26,706 nt of DNA from a virus. Positions within the stretch are counted from its first letter, which is position 1. Every line of letters starts with the position of its first letter. Position numbers and translations under genes: made by a program. Below the pieces are notes generated by a model, which made no database searches, had not been told where the DNA came from, and saw only the letters and a list, made by a program, of their open reading frames with translations. The DNA lies in IMG/VR virus record IMGVR_UViG_3300025012_000262, positions 1-26,706 of that record; one strand, written 5' to 3'. This document shows, one piece after another, positions 20,258-26,706 of this stretch.

Positions 20258-22785
20258 GTCTCGCCCATCTCGTCCAGGAACATCAGTTCGGGTCTATCGT
20301 CAATGCCCAGACTCATCAGGCTGTGCAATTGGCCATGCAACGGCTCCATCTGGCCGGAAAGGCAACCCCTGCCGGAGCTTTGCTTCAGGTGACCCATGCC
20401 TTTCAGTGCGCCGGGGATGCCACCCAGCCCTTGGAGACTCTCTATGTCTTCATGCTTCCACGGGACGGGGCACTCCGGCGTTTCAAGATCAAGGGTGAGG
20501 GGTTCGAGGTCGAGTCCTCCTTGAAACCCCGTGAGGAAGCTCGCAAGGAATACGAAGAGAACACTCAGAAGGGGCACCTGTCCTCGCTTGCCGAGGTTTG
20601 CCCTGACGGCATGGTCACCCTCACCATTGGCCAGATCCGACCCGGTGAAGAGATCCAGATTATCCTGGAAGTTGTGGCTGCCGTGGACACTCGGGATTCT
20701 GATTTCCGGTTCCGGTTTCCATTCACGCTGGCCCCGAATTACCATCCTCAAGCCAAGATGACGGCGACCCCAGAGGGAGGCAAGATCGAACTTCCGGCTT
20801 CTCTGTTTGGGGATCTTATCCTTCCCGAGTGGAAGTCAGACCCCTCCGGACTCGGGCTGCACCAGGTCAGTTTCAACCTCACGTTGGAGGGCATGGGCAA
20901 GATTGACACTGTGGGTTCCCCGTCTCATCAGATTACCACCCGTATTCGGGATGATGGGGTTGCCGAGGTCTCCCTGGCTGGTCTCGGTAGCAAGCCCAAC
21001 TGTGATTTGGTCATCGATCTCCGTTCCCGTGAAACAGTGTCGGGGGTGTTCGCAGACGAGGCTCTGACTTCCAAGATCACAACCCCTGACGATCCCAAGA
21101 CTCCAAAGGATGCCCCTTGTTGGACGGTTTCCGTACCGTCTAACGTGTTTCCCAAGGCTGTTGGTGTTGCTCGCAAGGTGGTCTTCGTTCTTGACCGTTC
21201 GTTGTCAATGCAGAACCTTCGCATTGAACGGGCGAAGGTGGCCCTGAAAGCTGCCCTTTCGGCTCTGGCTCCGACAGATGAGTTCGGGCTGGTTTCCTTC
21301 AATTACACACCCACTCTGTTCCATGAAACCTTGGTTCAAGCCACGGATGCCAACCGGGTCACGGCCCTTCAGTTCATCGACCGGATCCAGGCAGACGGGG
21401 GCACTGAATTGGAGGGGGCATTGGCCCAAGCAGTTCAGCTCCTCAATAACCAGTCAGGGGACATCTTCCTGCTTACAGATGGAGAAGTTGCAGGAACTGG
21501 TTTCGCTATCGAGTCTATGGCTGTTTCCAAGCCCAGGGTCCATGTTTTGGGCATTGGCGATGCCAGTCAGGATCGTTTTCTGGCTTCTCTGGCCCGGCGA
21601 ACCGGGGGGCTTCAACGTATGGTTGGGGCCAATGAGGATGTCATAGCCGCCGGAATGGAACTGTTCAATGCAGTTCGGCAACCTCGACAGGAACTCGTGA
21701 GGGCTGCGGTCCTGTTTGGCAAGGGGAAGAAGGCACAGATTCAGGACCACCATGTCCCGGTTGTATGGGAGGGACGCCCTGTCCTAATCACGGATAATGG
21801 TCAGACGGGGGAGACGATACCTATCGGAATCGAGTTTACCCTAGCTGATGGAAGCACCGTGGAGGCTCTAGGTTTGGTGCCTCAACCTACGGCAAATGGT
21901 CTGATGGCCTTGCTTTGGGCAGGTCGGAAGGTGGCGGATCTGGACTCGGCACTGGACATGTCTCAGGGATCGGAAGCCTCTCGCAAGCTGTTTGAGACGG
22001 AACTCAAGGAGATATCCACTCTCTATGGGATCGCCAGTCGGGTGATGAGTCTGAGTGCTGTGGTCAAGCGGGTTGGGGATCAGGCAGATCTAACCATGCA
22101 GCAGCAGGTGGTTCCGGTTGGAATGCCTGGTGAGATGGTGGGGCAAGATTTCTGGGGCATGAACAATGGTGTGCTGCGTTCGTGTGGTTCGGTCCCAAGG
22201 CTGAGTGCTTCAATGGATTTCGCCCCGGACCCGACCCAGTATTCCTGCAACCTGTCGTACAGTGCCTTGCCAACCCGTAGCCCTTGGAGGTCCAGTCAGT
22301 CTACGACAAAAGGACTCACGGGACAAAGTCTGGGCATGGGTTTCGATTCAGATGTGGACTATGAATCTCTTACAGGTAACCTGAACATCCAGACTGTCCA
22401 TGCAAAAGTGTCTTTTGGAACCCTGGGTGTGGCTCCTAGTACCGAAGCCGTTTTCTCCATCCTGGGCACCCTTCAGGCAGACGGGGGGCTTCCCGGTTCG
22501 GATGTTGATACCCGGCTGGTCAAGACGGCGGTCTTCGCCCTGGCGGTACTCTGGATTGAGGTCAACGGAGCTGTTCGGCTCTATGCCAACCACTTGCGGC
22601 GGATGGCTGATTTCCTGGAGAGCTTTGCCAACACCAAGGACCATGCTCTGATACAGCGGTTGGCTCCTCGGTTGCGGGCTGCTTCCTATGGGATTGCTGG
22701 GAATTGGTCCTGTCTTTATGACCAATTGGTTACCTCTGCCACTACCCCCAAGGTCGCCCGAGAGCAGCTTTGGGCCGCTCTATAG
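20254..22785 (+). CDS. VIT and von Willebrand A (VWA) domain protein
   Basis: The 843-residue protein has an N-terminal VIT domain (about 1-150: LETLYVFMLPRDGALRRFKI, EEARKEYEENTQ, VTLTIGQIRPGE). A beta linker follows, then a VWA domain (about 305-475). The MIDAS metal site is complete: DRSLS (D314, S316, S318), T384 in GGTELEGAL, and D409 in LLTDGEV. The C-terminal 250 residues are a separate region, ending in a helical segment (ANHLRRMADFLESFANTKDH). There is no signal peptide, so it is probably cytoplasmic. VIT-VWA proteins bind partner proteins through the metal site. In bacteria such domains often work with ATPases or other effectors, none of which is in this operon. The ribosome binding site CAGGAG overlaps the MerR gene's end. 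Confidence 0.9.
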   Translation: MSLAHLVQEHQFGSIVNAQTHQAVQLAMQRLHLAGKATPAGALLQVTHAFQCAGDATQPLETLYVFMLPRDGALRRFKIKGEGFEVESSLKPREEARKEYEENTQKGHLSSLAEVCPDGMVTLTIGQIRPGEEIQIILEVVAAVDTRDSDFRFRFPFTLAPNYHPQAKMTATPEGGKIELPASLFGDLILPEWKSDPSGLGLHQVSFNLTLEGMGKIDTVGSPSHQITTRIRDDGVAEVSLAGLGSKPNCDLVIDLRSRETVSGVFADEALTSKITTPDDPKTPKDAPCWTVSVPSNVFPKAVGVARKVVFVLDRSLSMQNLRIERAKVALKAALSALAPTDEFGLVSFNYTPTLFHETLVQATDANRVTALQFIDRIQADGGTELEGALAQAVQLLNNQSGDIFLLTDGEVAGTGFAIESMAVSKPRVHVLGIGDASQDRFLASLARRTGGLQRMVGANEDVIAAGMELFNAVRQPRQELVRAAVLFGKGKKAQIQDHHVPVVWEGRPVLITDNGQTGETIPIGIEFTLADGSTVEALGLVPQPTANGLMALLWAGRKVADLDSALDMSQGSEASRKLFETELKEISTLYGIASRVMSLSAVVKRVGDQADLTMQQQVVPVGMPGEMVGQDFWGMNNGVLRSCGSVPRLSASMDFAPDPTQYSCNLSYSALPTRSPWRSSQSTTKGLTGQSLGMGFDSDVDYESLTGNLNIQTVHAKVSFGTLGVAPSTEAVFSILGTLQADGGLPGSDVDTRLVKTAVFALAVLWIEVNGAVRLYANHLRRMADFLESFANTKDHALIQRLAPRLRAASYGIAGNWSCLYDQLVTSATTPKVAREQLWAAL

Positions 22786-22791
22786 CCTTCT

Positions 22792-22829
22792 TCGACCCCA
22801 TCGCTATCCAGTCTATAATCCTTGAAGGA
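22792..22829 (+). promoter_or_regulatory. Sigma70-like promoter, copy B of the repeated phage promoter
   Basis: TATAAT at 22814-22819 with TCGACC (22792-22797) 16 nt upstream. The stretch TCTATAATCCTTGAAGG is identical to the site at 1758-1774, and CGACCCC with a following TCGCT is also conserved. The spacers differ by one base. It lies immediately after the VIT-VWA stop and 60 nt before the tail tube gene, so it restarts tail-gene transcription downstream of the island. Confidence 0.85.
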
Positions 22830-22835
22830 TGCAGG

Positions 22836-22860
22836 GCTTGATGAGATAGTCTCGTCAGGC
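22836..22860 (+). promoter_or_regulatory. Leader hairpin upstream of the tail tube gene
   Basis: GCTTGATGAGA-tag-TCTCGTCAGGC forms an 11-bp stem with two G-T pairs and a 3-nt loop. It would begin about 10 nt from the predicted transcript start. A 5'-terminal hairpin of this kind can protect abundant mRNAs. A six-codon mini-frame (ATG at 22829, TAG at 22847-22849) ends in its loop. The ribosome binding site GAGAGG follows at 22870. Confidence 0.6.
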
Positions 22861-22880
22861 GGCCAACAGAGAGGTATACA

Positions 22881-23735
22881 ATGCCGAATCTCGACAAAAA
22901 CCCCCAGAGTGGTGTCGGTGGTACGTCCTACATGTACGATTTTGGGACAACCCCCAACACCCGCACGGCGGTCAGTCAGAAGGTCCGGATTCTGACCCCT
23001 CATTATGGGGACACGAAGGCTTTGCATCAGATGGGGGTGGCCAGTAGTTTCAATCCCACGATGGGCCGGGCCAATGAGCCTATCCGTGGGATCGGCTTTG
23101 GTGATCAAATTGCCGAGCTTGTCCCGTCCATTTCTGATGTGGTTTCAGTCACCATGGAGCGGGCACTCCTCTATCTTTGCAATCTCTGGCAGGCAGCGGG
23201 CTATGCTGGTGGAATTGACGGGCCGGTTCGTAGTCTTGCCCATCATCGTTGGCCTTTTGATGCCGAGATGCAACTGGTTTTCTCGACTCTGGCTGATGCG
23301 GATCTCGGAGTGCCCAATCAAGGCTATTCGGGAACCAGTGGCCAGTTTGATGGCGGAGTCAAGGCAATCAGCTATCCCGAGGTCACGAAGGACAATCGGA
23401 AGGGCAACTATGCTGGCGGAATGCCTGGGGATAACCGGGGTCATTCGGCCATCATCACGATTTTCGAGGCATGTTGGTTCAAGTCTTGGTCTACAACCAT
23501 CTCCAAAGACGCGGGTCTTCTCATGGAATCGGGAGACATCGACGTGAGCGATGTCCATGATTTTGCAAGTGTCTATGGTGAGTTCCTTGCCACGGGTAAC
23601 GATCCGACCATTGGCCAGTTGGGATCTATTCGGTTTGCTGAACAGGGCTATAAGATCTCACAGGCCGGTCGTGGAGTTGGGGGTGGCAGTAGTCAGAGTC
23701 TCTTTGCGGCCAATGCCGTCAACGTAGCAGTCTAA
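22881..23735 (+). CDS. Probable tail tube protein
   Basis: The 284-residue protein is rich in Gly, Ala and Ser with no cleavage signal. It contains VTMERALLYLCNLWQAAGYA, LAHHRWPFDAEMQLVF and a C-terminal GSIRFAEQGYKISQAGRG segment. It has its own strong promoter, leader hairpin and ribosome binding site (GAGAGG), as expected for an abundant virion protein. It follows the sheath in plus-strand gene order, although 6.4 kb separate them, and precedes the probable chaperones and tape measure. That is the usual tube position. The call rests on order and size. A second major tail or decoration protein is the alternative. Confidence 0.65.
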   Translation: MPNLDKNPQSGVGGTSYMYDFGTTPNTRTAVSQKVRILTPHYGDTKALHQMGVASSFNPTMGRANEPIRGIGFGDQIAELVPSISDVVSVTMERALLYLCNLWQAAGYAGGIDGPVRSLAHHRWPFDAEMQLVFSTLADADLGVPNQGYSGTSGQFDGGVKAISYPEVTKDNRKGNYAGGMPGDNRGHSAIITIFEACWFKSWSTTISKDAGLLMESGDIDVSDVHDFASVYGEFLATGNDPTIGQLGSIRFAEQGYKISQAGRGVGGGSSQSLFAANAVNVAV

Positions 23736-23971
23736 TCCCAGGCGGTATAGTGAACCTGGGTAGCAGATAAACCCGGTCATGGGGACCGTGGATAGACAGA
23801 TGAACGGATGCCCGACCCTGATTCGTTGTGCTGACCTGGTTCTAACACCTGCCCCGTCCCCATGGGGACGGGGCCGGTTGGCAAGACGGATGTAGCCAAA
23901 CTGGCCGGATCACTCTAGTTGGGCTGTCCTAAACTGTCTGCTGCCCCTGAGAAGATGAAAGAGGGACGTGC
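23736..23971 (+). other. 236-nt intergenic region with several inverted repeats
   Basis: No convincing gene is seen; a 38-codon frame (23779-23895) has no ribosome binding site. Structures visible are CCCAGG (23737-23742) with CCTGGG (23755-23760), the hairpin CGGTC-atggg-GACCG (23774-23788), and a 24-nt perfect palindrome (listed separately). CATGGGGAC occurs twice. The leader ends in AGAGGGA, 5-6 nt before the ATG at 23972. It may be a processing or attenuation zone that lets the tube gene be made in excess over the next genes. Confidence 0.55.
23851..23874. repeat. 24-nt perfect palindrome
   Basis: Arm GCCCCGTCCCCA with its exact complement TGGGGACGGGGC has no central spacer. In RNA this gives a very stable GC hairpin of about 10-11 bp. 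It lacks a following T-run, so it is not a standard intrinsic terminator. It could be an RNA stability or partial-termination element, or a protein-binding site in DNA. Confidence 0.75.
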
Positions 23972-25132
23972 ATGATAAGTTTGGAAGCCCTTGAAGCCGC
24001 TCTAGCCCCCCTGACAGCCCTTTCCGGTGGCGAAGCATCCTTTGATGTGGGGGGTACTCCCATCACTCTTCGGGTGTTGAACACCGACGAAGAGATTGAT
24101 GTCCAGAAATACGCCTCTTTGCCGGTCACTTTGGTTGAGGATTCCGAGGAGAAAACTCAGACGGTTGCCCTGGAATACCTCGAACGCTTCAAGATCGGAA
24201 TTCTGGCCCATTCCATCGTGCGGATTGGGTTGACCGACCTGCACGATGTCAAGTTCGTGGAGACCACTGAGAAACTGGGCAATGGCACCTCGGTCAAGAT
24301 CCCCAAACCCAAGGTGGTTCGGGATTTCCTGACACGACTCCCTGGTGGTTCCCAGATCGTCGGACGCCTCTACCGGAAATACCATGAGCTTCTGTCGAGG
24401 GTTGAGAAGGATGCCGAGAAAGCGATAGTGTTCGAGCCAACTGACACGGATGCCGAGATCGAGCGTCTTGAGACTCGGTTGTTGGCCCTCAAGAGTGAGA
24501 AGGAGCGTACAGCCAGTCCCCCGAGTGGTGGCTTGACCGAGCAAATCAAGAGGGTGGCTGCTTTGGAGGAACCCTCGACAGAGGAGGCTTCTGTACCACC
24601 TCCATCCCCTGTAGTTCCACAACAACCACAGAAGAGACAGTCCATCATCCCTGGTCAGGGGGCCGCCCCGGTTTCGGGACCAGCACCTACTCCGCAACCG
24701 CCTCCCGCTCAGTCTGTCGAGGATGAAATCGAGGATTCGTTTGTAGACACAGGGGATTCTGATGCGATGGCTGATGCCATCGCACGGGAGAATGCACGGA
24801 TTCGAGCCAGAAGGGCGGGTATGCCCTCACCTACCCCGGAACCCGAATCAGCCCTTTCAGCGGTTCATGAGACAATTCGGCGACCCCCCCAGGGGTTTGT
24901 CAACCCGGCTCTTTCTGGGGTCAAGCAAGCTGCTATTGCGGCGGCCCAGCAGTCCGAAACGGAACAGGCAACTTTAGTGGGCAAGAATGAACAGGGAGTC
25001 GAAACCTATCGGATGCCTGTTCAGGAGTTGGCTACGGTGCCAACCCCCAACCCGGATGCTCGACCGGCCCCATTGAACCGAACAGGGGAGGGACTGGGGA
25101 GGAATCCTCGATTCCGACCTGCGAGCAGGTAA
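23972..25132 (+). CDS. Probable tail-assembly chaperone (first of pair)
   Basis: The 386-residue protein has a globular N-terminal part (about 1-150: GGTPITLRVLNTDEEIDVQK, then FKIGILAHSIVRIGLTDLHD). A coiled-coil stretch follows (AEIERLETRLLALKSEKER), then a long Pro/Ser/Gln-rich disordered C-terminus. A short acidic beta front with an EEIDVQKY helix is typical of tail-assembly chaperones, and its place between tube and tape measure fits. The RBS AGAGGGA is 5-6 nt upstream. Its TAA is in the same frame as the next gene, with only one Trp codon between stop and ATG. Family not confirmed. Confidence 0.6.
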   Translation: MISLEALEAALAPLTALSGGEASFDVGGTPITLRVLNTDEEIDVQKYASLPVTLVEDSEEKTQTVALEYLERFKIGILAHSIVRIGLTDLHDVKFVETTEKLGNGTSVKIPKPKVVRDFLTRLPGGSQIVGRLYRKYHELLSRVEKDAEKAIVFEPTDTDAEIERLETRLLALKSEKERTASPPSGGLTEQIKRVAALEEPSTEEASVPPPSPVVPQQPQKRQSIIPGQGAAPVSGPAPTPQPPPAQSVEDEIEDSFVDTGDSDAMADAIARENARIRARRAGMPSPTPEPESALSAVHETIRRPPQGFVNPALSGVKQAAIAAAQQSETEQATLVGKNEQGVETYRMPVQELATVPTPNPDARPAPLNRTGEGLGRNPRFRPASR

Positions 25133-25135
25133 TGG

Positions 25136-26332
25136 ATGCCACTCCCACGCACAACACCTGAACAACGTGGGCATTTCTATGATGACACTGAGTCCCTGAT
25201 TTCACCTGGCTTCCTCACTCATCCGGTCACTATTGCGGGCACACAGTTCTCTATCCGTTCCCTTTCCTCTGGTGATCTGTTTCTACTTCGAGCCAGGGTT
25301 GGACTTGGGACGGACGCTCAATGGAAAGATTGGGCTATCGCCACCTCCATTTGGATCCTTGACGGCTATGTTTTGTTGGGAGAGGCCCACGCGGTTCCTC
25401 GGGTTTATCAAATAGTTCGAGAGCTTCCCCGGCCTGTCAAGGACGTATTGTTCTCCCTTGTCTTGGGTTTGTTCAATCGGCAAGGGAAAGCCATCAGGGC
25501 GGCCGAGGCATATTGCTATGAGGCAGTGGCTAGATACAAATGGAAAGCCTGTGGGGGGCGTTTGCGACCTCCGGGTCTGCCTGGGGCCAAAACTCTAGGG
25601 GTCACTCCTGTTCAGGAGATGTGGACGGCTTTCAATGTTGCCGAGGATCTACATCAACAAGATGAGGCCATGTGGGGAGGTTTCAAGCTGGTCACGTCGG
25701 CTTCTTCTCCCAAAGGAATCAAGAAGATAGATGCGGCGGACCAACAAAGGCATCGGTCTGAGGAAGAACGACGCCATGCGATAATGGACCGTTTCTATTA
25801 CACCCGGATGGGTGTCTTGTTGGATGACGGGAAGCCTAAAGCCAACTCTCAGGAGGCACAGGTTCTGGGGCCGAAGTCTCCAGATGACTTGGCCGAGGAG
25901 ATGCGAAAATGGGTTACTGGTGAAGAGGATTGGCACGACCGGGTGGTGACTGAATACAAGACACGGGTGTCTAATGCCTATGCTCAGTCAAAGGTTGAGC
26001 AAGAGGAGCGTCAACGGGTTCTGGAACGGATACGTCAGGAACAACAGGGGGATCAGCAAACCTTGACCCCCATGATAGCCTATACGCCCGAACAGCTTCA
26101 GGCTCTGCTCCGTGACCGTGATCCCGGACGTGCTGCGGGTGTGAGATGGGTTGCAGGGGGACAGCATCCCCGCGATCATATCTATGAGAAGTTCCTAGAG
26201 AGGGCACCTGATGCAGGGAATCTCCAGGTGCAGGACGGGAAGCTGGTGGTAGCTGAGAATCGAGATTTGACCGAACAGGTTGATGACCGGCAGGTGGTAT
26301 TCCATCCTGGTCCTGTTTCGGAGCAAGGATAA
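25136..26332 (+). CDS. Probable tail-assembly chaperone (second of pair)
   Basis: The 398-residue protein begins MPLPRTTPEQRGHFYDD. A domain follows with VTIAGTQFSIRSLSSGDLFL and WAIATSIWILDGYVLLGE, resembling the first gene's fold (ITLRVLNTDEE ... IGILAHSIVRI). It then becomes helical and highly charged (SKVEQEERQRVLERIRQEQQ). It directly precedes the tape-measure-like gene, where the chaperone pair normally sits. It lies in the same frame as the preceding gene, separated by TAA-TGG. Another ATG at 25132 in a different frame stops after nine codons. Role inferred from position and weak similarity. Confidence 0.6.
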   Translation: MPLPRTTPEQRGHFYDDTESLISPGFLTHPVTIAGTQFSIRSLSSGDLFLLRARVGLGTDAQWKDWAIATSIWILDGYVLLGEAHAVPRVYQIVRELPRPVKDVLFSLVLGLFNRQGKAIRAAEAYCYEAVARYKWKACGGRLRPPGLPGAKTLGVTPVQEMWTAFNVAEDLHQQDEAMWGGFKLVTSASSPKGIKKIDAADQQRHRSEEERRHAIMDRFYYTRMGVLLDDGKPKANSQEAQVLGPKSPDDLAEEMRKWVTGEEDWHDRVVTEYKTRVSNAYAQSKVEQEERQRVLERIRQEQQGDQQTLTPMIAYTPEQLQALLRDRDPGRAAGVRWVAGGQHPRDHIYEKFLERAPDAGNLQVQDGKLVVAENRDLTEQVDDRQVVFHPGPVSEQG

Positions 26333-26335
26333 CCA

Positions 26336-26706
26336 ATGGCTCGGAAGAACACGAATGCCACGGTTTTGGAGATGGGGGTCAAACTTGAGACCCGTTTCTT
26401 CAAGCAGCTTGAGAGTCAGGTCTCAAAAGCATTGGCACCCGGTATAGACAAAGCCTTTGGTCCCGATCTGCAACGTAAGATCACCAAGACCCTATACAAA
26501 TCTTCGGCGGAGATGAAACTACTTGGAACGGAGATCTTGGCGATCCAGGGCAAGATGCGGCGGAAGGGTATAACAGACGAGGCAAAGCAACAGCTCAGGA
26601 ACGATCTCAAACGTACAGGAATACAGTATAAAGCACAGGAAAAGCGATTCAAGACAGAGGCGGCCCATATTGCAAAGCTCGGTCCCATGCTCAAGAAGGC
26701 TCATGC
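26336..26706 (+). CDS. Probable tape-measure protein, N-terminal part (truncated by window edge)
   Basis: The frame starts at ATG 26336 (AAGGAT upstream, 3 nt after the preceding stop) and stays open for 123 codons to the right edge. The start MARKNTNATVLEMGVKLETR, then QLESQVSKALAPGIDKAF, and a long Lys/Gln-rich helix (LRNDLKRTGIQYKAQEKRF) are typical of tape-measure N-termini. Tape measures are long helical proteins that set tail length, and this is the expected position, right after the chaperones. The identification depends on the unseen remainder. Confidence 0.7.
   Translation, partial: MARKNTNATVLEMGVKLETRFFKQLESQVSKALAPGIDKAFGPDLQRKITKTLYKSSAEMKLLGTEILAIQGKMRRKGITDEAKQQLRNDLKRTGIQYKAQEKRFKTEAAHIAKLGPMLKKAH

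Noticed and set aside
23810-23880. tRNA-like T-arm (GGTTCTAACACC)
   Set aside because: The flanking bases do not form a T stem, and no acceptor or anticodon arms fit. No tRNA was found anywhere in the window.
23779-23895. 38-codon plus-strand frame in the gap after the tube gene
   Set aside because: No ribosome binding site, and it runs through the GC palindrome. Chance openness in a GC-rich stretch is more likely.
23972-26332. Reassigned TAA codon to explain the in-phase chaperone frames
   Set aside because: TAA ends several other genes (sheath, tube, RNA ligase) at sensible positions, so the code appears standard.
1-26706. CRISPR array, IS element, integrase or attachment site
   Set aside because: No regular spaced repeats, transposase, recombinase or flanking direct repeats were noticed. 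The only mobile elements seen are the intein and the GIY-YIG gene.

Overview
The window is part of the virion-structure region of a large contractile-tailed bacteriophage (myovirus type). The evidence is an ordered run of plus-strand genes. These are a neck or connector-like set, a very large tail sheath (11154-16466), a probable tail tube (22881-23735), two probable tail-assembly chaperones (23972-26332) and the start of a probable tape-measure gene that runs off the right edge (26336 onward). Two invasive elements typical of phage genomes are present: a LAGLIDADG intein inside a structural protein, and a free-standing GIY-YIG homing endonuclease just upstream of the sheath. I cannot name the host. 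Strong sigma70-like promoters, consensus Shine-Dalgarno sites and a lipobox protein point to a bacterial, probably Gram-negative-like host. TAA, TAG and TGA are all used as stops, so the genetic code is standard.

Layout. (1) Positions 1-2582 hold a cluster of small membrane proteins: tandem paralogues at 125-747, a lipoprotein-type SPFH/band-7 protein, and an overlapping pair of single-TM coiled-coil proteins. The pair is driven by a clear promoter near 1760. (2) Positions 2655-10105 hold a tightly packed structural operon: a coiled-coil protein, a zinc-knuckle structural protein interrupted by an intein, a probable tail-completion protein, an actin/Hsp70-fold ATPase, unknown proteins, a neck-type protein and an FmdB-like zinc-ribbon protein. 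(3) Positions 10106-11157 hold a structured 230-nt gap and the GIY-YIG endonuclease, whose 3' end carries the sheath ribosome binding site. (4) Positions 11154-17357 hold the 1770-residue sheath and two small unknown genes.

(5) Positions 17354-22785 look like an accessory island between sheath and tube. On the minus strand is a five-gene operon: two small Cys-rich proteins, an RNA ligase of the DRB0094 type, a P-loop polynucleotide-kinase-like protein and an Arg-rich CPCC protein. Divergent from it, on the plus strand, a MerR-family regulator overlaps an 843-residue VIT-VWA protein. The regulator's promoter has a 23-bp inverted repeat filling the -35/-10 gap, and its predicted start site is the A of the ATG. 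(6) From 22786 the tail genes resume behind a promoter almost identical to the one at 1760, followed by a leader hairpin.

How it may work together (inference). The structural genes build a contractile tail with an unusually large sheath subunit. The island looks like an RNA-repair and regulatory cassette carried as cargo, controlled by its own MerR-type switch rather than by the tail promoters. The RNA-repair operon divergent from a MerR/VIT-VWA operon is the best candidate in this window for an undescribed system.
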